Positions 1-7,703 of a stretch of 64,000 nt of DNA are shown here, piece after piece. This stretch comes from JBHJHP01 sp042219855. GTDB lineage: Bacteria > Bacteroidota > Bacteroidia > Bacteroidales > UBA5342. The stretch spans positions 186,001-250,000 of the forward strand of contig NZ_JBHJHP010000003.1 of assembly GCF_042219855.1 (NCBI RefSeq), in the 5' to 3' direction. Each line of letters opens with the position of its first letter. Position 1 is the first letter of the stretch. Below the pieces are notes generated by a model, which was not told the DNA's origin, made no database searches, and worked only from the letters and a program-made list of their open reading frames with translations. Position numbers and translations under genes: made by a program.

Positions 1-11
1 GATCAATAATA

Positions 12-203
12 TTAAGCAAGCTTTACATTAACTGCATTTAATCCTTTTCTTCCTTCCTGAAGATCAAATGTTACTTCATCATTTTCTCCAACCTGATCAA
101 CCAGGCCAGATACGTGTACAAAATACTCTTTGTTTGTTTCTTCATCTTTAATAAATCCATAACCTTTAGAGTCATTAAAGAATTTTACAATACCTTTATT
201 CAT
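12..203 (-). CDS. csp: Cold-shock domain protein (CspA family)
   Basis: This 63-residue protein is one complete cold-shock (OB-fold) domain, slightly shorter than the usual 66-70 residues. Both nucleic-acid-binding motifs are visible: RNP1-like KGYGFI near residues 13-18 and RNP2-like YFVHVS near 27-32. Family members bind single-stranded RNA or DNA in the cytoplasm and melt mRNA structure, often after a temperature drop or during growth transitions. The ATG start lies about 25 bases downstream of a good Bacteroidetes -7 box. It is transcribed alone, away from the next upstream gene on the same strand. The family call is secure; whether this copy is cold-induced cannot be read from the sequence. 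Confidence 0.95.
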   Translation of the reverse strand: MNKGIVKFFNDSKGYGFIKDEETNKEYFVHVSGLVDQVGENDEVTFDLQEGRKGLNAVNVKLA

Positions 204-227
204 TACTTATTTTAATTAAAATTTAGG

Positions 228-235
228 CAAAGGTA
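228..235 (-). promoter_or_regulatory. Bacteroidetes -7 promoter element for the cold-shock gene
   Basis: On the minus strand this reads TACCTTTG, matching the Bacteroidetes TAnnTTTG -7 consensus, 25 bases before the csp start codon. No clear -33 TTTG is present; a T-rich stretch sits at about the right distance. Confidence 0.5.
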
Positions 236-337
236 GGATTAAAAACCGGTTATAAAAGAAAAAAATACGATTATTTGAAAAAAATCTAAAAAAAATAATT
301 CTCAAGTAATCAGTTTGCTTTCAATAATTTAAAGAAA

Positions 338-1216
338 TCAACTTAATTCAAATATGGCCTGACCAATCAGATAACCATCGGCAAATACGTCAACACGGTA
401 TTCTCCTTCGAATAAAAATTCTTCAATTTTCCAGTATCCACATACCTGCATGGCTTCACTTTCGTATTCTATAACCCGCATTATGGAGTAGAGAATGTCC
501 TTATCCTGATACTTAAAGGTGTTATTTGAATCTTTTATAAGGACCTCATTATTGGGAGCCGTAATTCTTAAGTACACAGGTTTTTCCCCAACCGGTGTGG
601 TAATGTTTTTACTCAGATTAAAACAAATTTCAATTTTTACGGCTTTGCTTAGTCTCCTTGTCGTCCTTCCGCGATCGTTAAGCATGTCAATTTTAAAATC
701 CGAAGCTTCAAGCTGGGAGGCTATTTCCACTTTTTTTACCAGCGTTTCCTTTTCCTCCTGTAATTTATTGACCGTCTGCGAGGCTTCTTCGTAACGCTGA
801 GCCACTTTTTTGTTTTCTTCTCTCAATTCCTGGTTTACCTGGCTCAATGAGTCTATCTGAAATACATAGTGTTTCATCACTTTGCGCATGGTGGAGAGTT
901 CCTTTTTATATTCCCTTATTTTATAGGCATTTGTCGCTTTTACGGTTTCGAGTTCTTCCATGAGTTGAACCACCTTTTGCCGTTCAATATCCAGCCGAAG
1001 GATCATGGAATCTGTTTGTGGCATCAGCGAATCATACTGAAAAGCCAGCTCGCGGTAATCACCCAACAGGGAATCCTTTTCAATATTAAAAGATTCTTCC
1101 ATTTGATTCATGGTGTTGTTCTGTATAAAAAACAGCACCAGAACACTTGTCATAACAATGGAAATGACGATGATTAAAGTGAGCACAAATCTCTTATCCG
1201 TTAAGCTTATTTTCAT
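338..1216 (-). CDS. Membrane-anchored coiled-coil protein of unknown function
   Basis: The 292-residue protein has one hydrophobic segment near residues 10-32 and then a long, charged, heptad-like region from about residue 35 to 190 rich in E, K, Q and L, predicted to be coiled coil. A compact C-terminal region (about 200-292) is likely beta-rich and ends in a pattern of aromatic and glycine residues. The N-terminus carries no lipobox or clear cleavage site, so it is probably a signal anchor with the coiled coil outside the cytoplasm. I do not recognise the family. It stands alone between csp and the divergent gdhA. A structural or envelope-spacing role would fit the architecture but is only inference. 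Confidence 0.8.
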   Translation of the reverse strand: MKISLTDKRFVLTLIIVISIVMTSVLVLFFIQNNTMNQMEESFNIEKDSLLGDYRELAFQYDSLMPQTDSMILRLDIERQKVVQLMEELETVKATNAYKIREYKKELSTMRKVMKHYVFQIDSLSQVNQELREENKKVAQRYEEASQTVNKLQEEKETLVKKVEIASQLEASDFKIDMLNDRGRTTRRLSKAVKIEICFNLSKNITTPVGEKPVYLRITAPNNEVLIKDSNNTFKYQDKDILYSIMRVIEYESEAMQVCGYWKIEEFLFEGEYRVDVFADGYLIGQAIFELS

Positions 1217-1610
1217 TCGTTTTTAGTTTTTAAAGTATCACGTATCAGGATTCGGGTTAAGGATTTACTTAAACCGTAGATCATTCATTGAATATTTATA
1301 AGTCTAAATAATTATGTCTTCGTCTAGATACCTGTTACCTGTGTCCTGCTACTTATTATTTTTCACAAAAATATACCTTTAAATCTGTTTTTGAAACGGA
1401 ATCTGCTTATAATAATTGTAATGCAATCCTGAATTTTCTAATTTGAAGAGTTTAATCGCGACAAGTGATCAGTTAACCGTACGGTAGCACTTAAATATTC
1501 AGGTCAGGGACTCATATGATCGCTTAAGTACTTGGCATAAAGGGCCTGATAAAAATCATTCAGAATGCCTGTTGATTTTCGTTCATTTATATGAATGTAA
1601 ATCAATAACT
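1217..1610. other. Intergenic region between divergent genes
   Basis: This 394-base gap separates the divergent coiled-coil gene and gdhA and must hold both promoters, although I see no strong TAnnTTTG box. It includes short degenerate pyrimidine-rich repeats, GTATCACGTATCAGG at about 1236-1250 and a TACCTGTTACCTGTGTCCTG-like stretch at about 1328-1348. No coding potential or tRNA was seen. Confidence 0.5.
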
Positions 1611-2942
1611 ATGAACACTGTACAAGTTTTAAAGAACCTCGTTGAGAACAATCCGGGTGAGCTTGAGTTTCATCAGGCAGTACGCGAAGTACTGGAGTCT
1701 ATTGAAGAAGTGTATAACAAAAATCCCCGTTACGAAGCAGCCAATATTATTGAACGGATTACAGAGCCGGACAGGATTCTGATGTTTCGTGTGCCCTGGC
1801 AGGACGATCGTGGAAAAATTCATGTGAACCGCGGTTACCGTATTGAGTTTAACAGTGCGCTGGGACCTTATAAGGGAGGTCTCCGTTTTCACCCTGAAGT
1901 AAGCCTTGGGACCTTTAAATTTCTGGGTTTTGAACAGATATTTAAAAATGCTTTGACCACACTTCCCATGGGCGGTGGAAAAGGCGGTTCAGACTTTGAC
2001 CCCAAGGGCAAATCGGATAATGAAGTGATGCGCTTTTGCCAAAGTTTTATGACAGAACTGTACCGGCATATCGGTCCGAATACAGATGTTCCGGCTGGCG
2101 ATATAGGTGTTGGCGGTCGCGAGATTGGTTTTTTGTTCGGACAGTATCGCCGTCTTGTCAACCGATTTGAAGGTGTTTTGACAGGGAAAGGAACGCACTG
2201 GGGAGGAAGCTGGATCAGAAAGGAAGCAACCGGTTACGGACTTGTCTACATCACACAGAAATTCCTTGAAGAGCATGGTACAACAATTAAGGATAAAATT
2301 GTGACTATCTCGGGGGCCGGTAATGTAGCTATTTATGCTGCCGAAAAGGTGCAGCAGCTAGGTGGAAAAGTGGTGACCATGTCCGATTCAAACGGATGTA
2401 TTATCGATAAGGATGGTATTGATCTTGAGCTGGTTAAGGAAATAAAGGAAATACGTCGCGGAAGAATAAGAGAATACTGTGATATCAAAAGCCATGCTGA
2501 ATTCAGTGAAGACAGAAATGATGTATGGAAAATTAATACGGATGTGGCTCTACCGTGCGCAACACAAAATGAGCTGGATCTGGAATCGGCCAAAATTCTG
2601 GTTAAAAATAACTGTACCATTGTGGCAGAAGGCGCCAATATGCCGACAACTCTGGACGCAACGAAATATTTTCTGGAAAACAGGGTTGGTTTTATTCCGG
2701 GCAAAGCGGCCAATGCCGGTGGAGTAGCCGTATCTGGACTGGAAATGTCGCAAAATGCCATGAAACTGATGTGGATGCCGGAAGAGGTGGATAACCGCCT
2801 GAAACAGATTATGCTGAACATTCATAATGCCTGCGTGCAATACGGAAAACAAAGCGATGGTTATATTGACTACGTCAAAGGTGCTAACGTGGCCGGTTTT
2901 TTCAAGGTAGCCAATGCCATGCTGGATCATGGGCTGGTGTAA
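1611..2942 (+). CDS. gdhA: NADP-type glutamate dehydrogenase
   Basis: This enzyme interconverts 2-oxoglutarate plus ammonium and glutamate using NAD(P)H, the main ammonium-assimilation and glutamate-turnover step in many Bacteroidota. The 443 residues are normal for the hexameric GdhA family. The catalytic-lysine region LPMGGGKGG is present, followed by the conserved PAGDIGVGGREIG segment. A Rossmann dinucleotide site (ISGAGNVA) sits near residue 235, and the C-terminal part closes with the NAGGVAVSG motif. An in-frame start at 1572 would add 13 residues with no family counterpart, so I chose the ATG at 1611 (MNTVQVLK). The gene is monocistronic and is followed by the accessory islet. NADP preference is inferred from overall similarity to GdhA, not from a decisive residue. 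Confidence 0.96.
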   Translation: MNTVQVLKNLVENNPGELEFHQAVREVLESIEEVYNKNPRYEAANIIERITEPDRILMFRVPWQDDRGKIHVNRGYRIEFNSALGPYKGGLRFHPEVSLGTFKFLGFEQIFKNALTTLPMGGGKGGSDFDPKGKSDNEVMRFCQSFMTELYRHIGPNTDVPAGDIGVGGREIGFLFGQYRRLVNRFEGVLTGKGTHWGGSWIRKEATGYGLVYITQKFLEEHGTTIKDKIVTISGAGNVAIYAAEKVQQLGGKVVTMSDSNGCIIDKDGIDLELVKEIKEIRRGRIREYCDIKSHAEFSEDRNDVWKINTDVALPCATQNELDLESAKILVKNNCTIVAEGANMPTTLDATKYFLENRVGFIPGKAANAGGVAVSGLEMSQNAMKLMWMPEEVDNRLKQIMLNIHNACVQYGKQSDGYIDYVKGANVAGFFKVANAMLDHGLV

Positions 2943-3085
2943 TCCAGCATCGCGTTCCGCTTCGTTGGACAAGCTCTGTGTAATCAGTCAGTGAAACTGT
3001 CGATTCAGAATCAATACTTATAATGTTCTGAATTGATCCCGACAATGTAGATCATCGGGATATTATTAAATACACAATAATTTGC

Positions 3086-3327
3086 TTGGCATAGCTTCCA
3101 AGCTACGTCATTTTAAACAACTAAGCTCATGACGCAGGCTGGAGCCGAACCTACGCCAGACTGTGGGTTGTGAAGTGGCCAATTCAAATCATTACATTTT
3201 TTTGTGAGAAGACTCCGTAGGAGTCAAATATAGGTAGACCGGGGTAACACCCCGGGATTAAAAGATCATGTAAATCAAGGCCGGAGAATGTAACTTCAAA
3301 TGAAATGAGAACCCGTCAAGGCCGCAT
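3086..3327 (+). repeat. Islet repeat, full copy A
   Basis: This is about 242 bases, nearly identical over most of its length to copy B at 7704-7947 and in the same orientation. It contains several small palindromes: AGCTTCCAAGCT, ACTCCGTAGGAGT and CGGGGTAACACCCCG. The segment ends with a conserved GAGAACCCGTCAAGGCCGCAT block. It lies 69 bases upstream of the ORF6N gene. It has no ORF of its own. The short hairpins recall REP-like elements, which is an inference. Confidence 0.85.
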
Positions 3328-3396
3328 ATATTCTGTTAATGGAATTTTATTTTGTATATTTATGTAATTTGTTGAATATTTTATTACCCATTAGCT

Positions 3397-3945
3397 GTGT
3401 CAAATATTATTATACCACTTGAAACAATAGCCAGTAAAATACTATTATTGAGGGACGAAAAGGTTATTTTGGATATTCATTTATCAGATCTGTATGATGT
3501 TGAAACAAGAGTCTTAAAACAAGCTGTAAGAAGAAATATTGAACGATTCCCCTTAGATTTTATGTTTGAATTAGAAGATGATGAAATTGATTTACTGGTA
3601 TCACAAAATGTGATACTTTCCAAAAAGATACTTGGCGGGGCAAGGCCGTTTGCATTTACCGAAACAGGTGTCGCAATGCTATCCTGTGTTTTAAAAAACA
3701 AAAAGGCTATAGATATTAACATTGCCATAATGAGGACTTTTATAAAATTGAGGAAAGCATTAAATGATAATACAAAACTTATGAGACGACTGGACGACAT
3801 TGAGTACAAGTCTGCTGATCACAACAAAAAAATAATGCTGATATTTGAATATTTAAAACAGTTTGAAGAAGCAAAACAAAAAGAAATAAATATTTCCAAA
3901 AGGAAACGCATTGGGTTTAAAACATATGATAGTCAGGAAGAATAA
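3397..3945 (+). CDS. ORF6N-domain DNA-binding protein
   Basis: The 182-residue protein carries an ORF6N domain in roughly residues 8-120. The diagnostic run includes VILDIHLSDLYDVETRVLKQ, a FPLDFMFEL segment and a C-terminal part of the domain reading FTETGVAMLSCVL. ORF6N domains are known from phage antirepressor-like proteins and from solitary chromosomal copies in Bacteroidota; they are thought to bind DNA. The remaining residues (about 125-182) are charged, helical and lysine-rich. The start is GTG at 3397. There are no phage structural genes nearby, so this is an orphan copy at the edge of the repeat islet, preceded by repeat copy A and followed by partial copy C. Confidence 0.88.
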   Translation: MSNIIIPLETIASKILLLRDEKVILDIHLSDLYDVETRVLKQAVRRNIERFPLDFMFELEDDEIDLLVSQNVILSKKILGGARPFAFTETGVAMLSCVLKNKKAIDINIAIMRTFIKLRKALNDNTKLMRRLDDIEYKSADHNKKIMLIFEYLKQFEEAKQKEINISKRKRIGFKTYDSQEE

Positions 3946-4010
3946 GCGAATAGTAAATCTGCACCTGACTTGAGAATACGAAAGATTAACGTAATTTTTC
4001 AGATCTTAAT

Positions 4011-4135
4011 TGTAAAAAGACTCCGTAGGAGTTAAATATTGGTAGCCCGGGATAAGACCCCGTGATTAAAAGATCATGTAATTTAAGGCCTGAGAATGTA
4101 ACTTCAAATGAAATGAGAACCCGTCAAGGCCGCAT
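4011..4135 (+). repeat. Islet repeat, partial copy C (3' half)
   Basis: This matches the second half of repeats A and B, from the ACTCCGTAGGAGT palindrome to the terminal CAAGGCCGCAT block, with scattered substitutions. It lies 114 bases upstream of the next secreted-protein gene. Downstream of both A and C there is a similar AT-rich stretch, TTTTGTATATTTA followed by TTGTTGAAT. Confidence 0.8.
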
Positions 4136-4249
4136 AAAGTTCTGACATATGAAATGTTGAAATATTGGGTTGTTTTTGTATATTTACTTTGTTGTTGAAT
4201 AATAAAAGTCTCTGAAAGGACATTATGAAGTATTCTTAAAATTATTAAT

Positions 4250-5125
4250 GTGAAAAGAATTGCACCCATTATTACGCTCGTATTGTTATTTGGAATTCTG
4301 AATAATGCAAGTGCTCAGAAATCAGAAAAGCATCTGAAAATAAATAAAATAAAGGAAATTGATTCAATTAATAATTATATAGTTCATAATAATATTATTG
4401 ACTATACAGATATAGCATTACTATCAAAAGATGAAAAGAATCATTTAAAAAGTGCATCCTTAAATGATGTTTATATAAGGAGTTTTAATACTAAAAAAAT
4501 ATCTCCTGATAATAACTGTTTTGTGGCTTATTTCGAAGGAGAAGCTCCCTCAAAATATATCGGTTTTTTTAATAAGGATGGGGATATACTACATATCAGC
4601 GAAGTAAATATTGAACCTGTTGTCAATTTCTCATCTAATAGTAACTTTTTGGTTGTTTTCAGTTTTTATCAAAATGTCTTTTTTTGTTTCACCAATAAAG
4701 GGGAGCTTATATTTAAAGGTTTATTTGACCAAATTTTACCTGATGCTGATATCATTCATAATGCTTTTGTTGATGATACGGGTAGATATTTGCTGGTTAG
4801 TTCATCATATATGTTGCATATGATAGATCTGTCAAAAGGAGAAATTAAATGGGAAATAAAAACAAAGTCCAGAAGAGTAATAAATTGTCATTTTAATTCA
4901 AAACTTGGTATTGTTGCTACAACTGCACTATTAGCTGATAAAGACATGATAAATGAAGAGGATATTTTAAACCTTGAGTTTAGGTCAATAAAATATGGGA
5001 CCGAAAAGGGCAGAATTCCAAATGTCTCCAAAACTATCGTAAAAGGTAAGCATATTCTGGCCAGATCTAATAATAAATGGTATGAGTATGAAGTGACATG
5101 GGATACTGATGAAATGATCAAATGA
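4250..5125 (+). CDS. Secreted protein of unknown function (islet)
   Basis: The 291-residue product starts with a classical signal peptide (MKR, then a hydrophobic core, ending ASAQ near residue 23), so it should be exported to the periplasm or beyond. The mature part is AT-rich in coding sequence and shows alternating strands such as YIGFFNKDGDILH and FCFTNKGELIFKG, which resemble repeated beta-blades of a propeller. No family was recognised. The start is GTG at 4250, chosen because it directly precedes the signal peptide. It sits 114 bases after repeat C and about 40 bases before another secreted gene, so the pair could be co-transcribed. It belongs to a run of poorly conserved genes in the repeat-bounded islet. 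Confidence 0.75.
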   Translation: MKRIAPIITLVLLFGILNNASAQKSEKHLKINKIKEIDSINNYIVHNNIIDYTDIALLSKDEKNHLKSASLNDVYIRSFNTKKISPDNNCFVAYFEGEAPSKYIGFFNKDGDILHISEVNIEPVVNFSSNSNFLVVFSFYQNVFFCFTNKGELIFKGLFDQILPDADIIHNAFVDDTGRYLLVSSSYMLHMIDLSKGEIKWEIKTKSRRVINCHFNSKLGIVATTALLADKDMINEEDILNLEFRSIKYGTEKGRIPNVSKTIVKGKHILARSNNKWYEYEVTWDTDEMIK

Positions 5126-5167
5126 GCTATTACATTGTATATATTCTATGTTGTTGAAAATCAACTT

Positions 5168-5851
5168 ATGAAACATTCAAATATTTTTATTCTGTTAGTC
5201 TTTTTTAGCGTTCATAGTTTTGGAACTATCCCGGTAAAGGTTTGTTGCATGGATACCATATTCTCTGATAATAATGATTGTAAGGCTATAGTTAAGCCTC
5301 TGGGCTGCAGTTTTGGTGGATGTTTTGATACTGAATATTATGAGCAACATGAAGACAGTTTATTGTCAAGATTTCCTGAAATTAATAAACAATTTATTGT
5401 ACTGTTAAAATCCGGAAAGGACGGTTTATATGAGGATATCAAACAAGTTGAAATTGATCCCCCGGATGTTTATCTGCTAAGTAATATATATGCTACATCA
5501 TATTTTATAACAAATAATGCGAAATATTTTGTTGTAGAAAAAGTGATGAATCATGGGGCGTATTTAAATATTGTTTGGTACGTATTTGAAACGAATGGTG
5601 CAAAAGCTAAACTTTGTTCAGTTAATAATGGGGATTTTTCATTTATGCTCCATAATCTGATATCAGTAATGCCATACGATCAAAAACGATTCTATCAGGA
5701 TTACAATTTAAAATATAATAAAAATGAAAATTTGCCTTTTATAATTCAGACAAGGGTAAAGAACGAAATGACATTCAAGGTGAAATTCTATGATTCTCAA
5801 AAGAAAAGATATGTAAAAAGAAAGGCTGTAATTCACTTTGAAGATTTTTAA
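5168..5851 (+). CDS. Secreted protein of unknown function (islet)
   Basis: The 227-residue protein begins MKHSNIFILLVFFSVHS, a signal peptide of about 19 residues, and has several cysteines early in the mature part (CC near residue 27, then C39, C46 and C50), suggesting disulfides. No domain was recognised. A longer in-frame version from TTG at 5135 would bury the signal peptide behind 11 extra residues, so ATG at 5168 is preferred. It follows the previous secreted gene by 42 bases and precedes a small membrane-protein gene by 36 bases, consistent with a three-gene unit. Export is well supported; function is unknown. Confidence 0.75.
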   Translation: MKHSNIFILLVFFSVHSFGTIPVKVCCMDTIFSDNNDCKAIVKPLGCSFGGCFDTEYYEQHEDSLLSRFPEINKQFIVLLKSGKDGLYEDIKQVEIDPPDVYLLSNIYATSYFITNNAKYFVVEKVMNHGAYLNIVWYVFETNGAKAKLCSVNNGDFSFMLHNLISVMPYDQKRFYQDYNLKYNKNENLPFIIQTRVKNEMTFKVKFYDSQKKRYVKRKAVIHFEDF

Positions 5852-5887
5852 GGTTTTAAAGAATAGATAATTTAGATAGTGAAATTT

Positions 5888-6274
5888 ATGTGGCTTAAAA
5901 AAATTATTAAGAATCGGAGAAAAATAAGCTTCACATTGGCGGTATTGACATTATTGTATTTCTTTTTTACTCTGGATGAATTTAAGCGAAAAAACTGTGA
6001 GCATGTTTATAACGCATTTTTGGAATCTGAAATAACAGGTGTAGTTATAAAAAAGTATATAGATTATAAAAATCATTCTTTTCCTGTGATAGACATAAAA
6101 AGTAATGGTTCTGTTTATTCATTTTCACTACCTATGGATAGGAGTGGATTTTATGAATTCATATTTAAAGGTGACACAATAAATAAGGATAAATATGATA
6201 ATAAAATCATAGTTAAAAACCCTGAAATGGATACATGTTTTATCATTAAAAACTTTTGTGATAGCTTAAATTAG
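5888..6274 (+). CDS. Small membrane-anchored protein of unknown function (islet)
   Basis: The 128-residue protein has a lysine-rich N-terminus followed by one hydrophobic segment (about residues 15-31) and a polar, mainly extracytoplasmic domain of about 90 residues. A GTG three codons upstream (5879) is an alternative start. No family was recognised. It is the third gene of the possible unit starting at 4250 and is followed by partial repeat D. The coding sequence is very AT-rich, like its islet neighbours. Confidence 0.65.
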   Translation: MWLKKIIKNRRKISFTLAVLTLLYFFFTLDEFKRKNCEHVYNAFLESEITGVVIKKYIDYKNHSFPVIDIKSNGSVYSFSLPMDRSGFYEFIFKGDTINKDKYDNKIIVKNPEMDTCFIIKNFCDSLN

Positions 6275-6294
6275 GTTGGTGTAAAGGGTATCTT

Positions 6295-6342
6295 AATCAA
6301 GGCCGGAGAATATCTCCATGTGAAACAAAAGTCTATCAAGGG
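6295..6342 (+). repeat. Islet repeat, degenerate partial copy D
   Basis: The segment starts AATCAAGGCCGGAGAAT, identical to the corresponding part of repeats A and B, then diverges before ending in a TCAAGG block that parallels the CCGTCAAGG end of the repeat. It lies about 80 bases before the next small gene. Confidence 0.6.
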
Positions 6343-6424
6343 AATTTGGAGAAACTTGGATAAGGGAAGTGAAAGATGTTTCATTGAAAAACACATATTA
6401 TTGTGAAAATGGTATTAGTTATTG

Positions 6425-6706
6425 ATGGTTATGATTGGATTTTTTAGCGCTATAATATCCTTATTTATAGTTTTAGGCTCAATTAATAAAATGAAAGAGC
6501 ATCTGAAAGATGATATTGATGAAAAAAGTCTAAAAAGAATTATTCCTAATCAGAATGATATAAAAATTGTATTTATTTTCCTTGGTAAGATTAGTAATAC
6601 AACTGATATAAAATTAAAAAGGCAATATCGATGGACTTTCATGCTTTTTTTAATAGGGTTTTTAGGTTTTATTTTTAGTATTTACTTCAATATAAAGTCT
6701 TTCTAA
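6425..6706 (+). CDS. Small two-helix membrane protein (islet)
   Basis: This 93-residue protein has a hydrophobic segment at about residues 3-20, a charged central region of about 45 residues with many lysines, and a second hydrophobic segment at about 70-88. The layout resembles the 88-residue protein at 7401, which also ends in a lysine-rich KR-aromatic stretch leading into the second helix, so the two may be distant paralogs. No known family was recognised. The exact start is uncertain (TTG 6422, ATG 6425 or ATG 6431). Partial repeat D lies upstream and partial repeat E downstream. Confidence 0.6.
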   Translation: MVMIGFFSAIISLFIVLGSINKMKEHLKDDIDEKSLKRIIPNQNDIKIVFIFLGKISNTTDIKLKRQYRWTFMLFLIGFLGFIFSIYFNIKSF

Positions 6707-6732
6707 AAGCAAGATGCAAGTGGTTTTAATAG

Positions 6733-6796
6733 TTAGGCAAAGCTTCTAAACTACGTCGTTTTAAACAACTAAGCTCGCGTTATGAGTTAAGTTGGA
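6733..6796 (+). repeat. Islet repeat, partial copy E (5' part)
   Basis: This matches the first 60-odd bases of repeats A and B: a GGCAAAGCTTCTAAACTACGTC-like start (split by mismatches), then TTTTAAACAACTAAGCTC, and ending in GTTGGA in place of GCTGGA. It overlaps a possible upstream start of the following lipoprotein gene, which argues that the gene begins at 6831 instead. Confidence 0.7.
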
Positions 6797-6830
6797 GTCT
6801 ATTAAACTGAAAATATTTAAAGCGAAGAAA

Positions 6831-7325
6831 ATGACTAAGTTATTTTTAATGGGATTCTTGATAGCTTATGCAGCTATTACCCTTATTTCATGTGGTCATA
6901 GAACATGCAGTGATAGTGAATTAAGATTCGTAAAACAGGATTCAGAAGGTGATGATTTATTATTTTTGATTAAAAAATTGCAAATTAATTCTGATTATGG
7001 ATTTGGATATGTACCCCTTGTTTTTGTTCTTGAAGTGCATAATAACTTGAATCATGACCTAAATGTCAGTGAATATTATTATAAGTATTACATTGAAATT
7101 GACACAAATTCATTGGAGCTGCGCTATTTTGATTCTGATACCATTATGTTAGACGCTAATGCTAAAAGGTTTTTTAGAGTTGCATTAAAATATGGTTATA
7201 TGCCTGATTATGTCGAAGACATAAAAAAGCAATTAAATGATCCCAGAAAATTTAAACTTTTTGGAGTAACGGAAAGGGATACTGTCATAATCGAAAAATC
7301 ATCAGATTTTGTTCTTTGTAAATGA
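6831..7325 (+). CDS. Putative lipoprotein of unknown function (islet)
   Basis: The 164-residue product has a type II signal peptide with lipobox LISC (cysteine at about residue 21), so it should be a lipid-anchored envelope protein. The mature part is beta-rich and acidic and contains a YYYKYYIEIDTNS stretch; no domain was recognised. An in-frame start at 6792 lies inside repeat copy E and would place 13 residues before the signal peptide, so ATG at 6831 is chosen. It is preceded by repeat E and followed almost immediately by repeat fragment F. Confidence 0.75.
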   Translation: MTKLFLMGFLIAYAAITLISCGHRTCSDSELRFVKQDSEGDDLLFLIKKLQINSDYGFGYVPLVFVLEVHNNLNHDLNVSEYYYKYYIEIDTNSLELRYFDSDTIMLDANAKRFFRVALKYGYMPDYVEDIKKQLNDPRKFKLFGVTERDTVIIEKSSDFVLCK

Positions 7326-7330
7326 TTAAA

Positions 7331-7360
7331 TATGACGTAGGCTGGTGCCTGCGCCGAACA
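7331..7360 (+). repeat. Islet repeat, short fragment F
   Basis: TGACGTAGGCTGGTGCCTGCGCCGAAC corresponds to the TGACGTAGGCTGGAGCCGAAC block inside repeats A and B. Here it forms a cleaner REP-like hairpin, with AGGCTGG opposed by GCCTG. It lies 40 bases upstream of the next gene. Confidence 0.6.
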
Positions 7361-7400
7361 TTAGGAGAAGGCAATAAGTTTAATAAAAATTAAATTCATA

Positions 7401-7667
7401 GTGTTTAATATATTTGTAATTATATTTTTTTGCGTTGGCTTTGCAAGTCTTTTTACGCAAATTAAAATGAAAAGTGTACTAAAGAAAAATGGCTATGGAA
7501 TAGACCTTACAAATAGCTCCGATTTAAGAAATTTCAGGAAACTTATTAAAAAGGAAAAAAGTGAGAGTAAAAAAAGGTTTTATAAAAAACTGCTTTGGGC
7601 ACAATTTTTACTAATATTTGCAACTATCATTACTTTTTTCTTAATCATTTATAATAATGTAAAATGA
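7401..7667 (+). CDS. Small two-helix membrane protein (islet)
   Basis: The 88-residue protein starts at GTG 7401. It has one hydrophobic helix at about residues 3-20, a strongly basic linker (repeated KK and KR), and a second helix at about 64-84. No family was recognised. The arrangement resembles the 93-residue protein at 6425. It is preceded by repeat fragment F and followed by full repeat B, so it is the last gene of the islet. Confidence 0.6.
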   Translation: MFNIFVIIFFCVGFASLFTQIKMKSVLKKNGYGIDLTNSSDLRNFRKLIKKEKSESKKRFYKKLLWAQFLLIFATIITFFLIIYNNVK

Positions 7668-7703
7668 TTTCCTTGTTGTTAACGGTGTAAGCTTCCCCTC
7701 TTG

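Noticed and set aside
1572..1610. Upstream in-frame start for glutamate dehydrogenase
   Set aside because: It adds 13 residues not seen in the family; ATG 1611 gives the expected N-terminus.
1629..2972. Several long ORFs on the minus strand within gdhA
   Set aside because: They are antisense shadows of a highly conserved gene and have no homology, starts or promoters of their own.
4066..4269. A 67-residue minus-strand ORF between the ORF6N gene and the secreted gene at 4250
   Set aside because: It runs through repeat copy C and overlaps the promoter and signal peptide of the real gene, with no family match.
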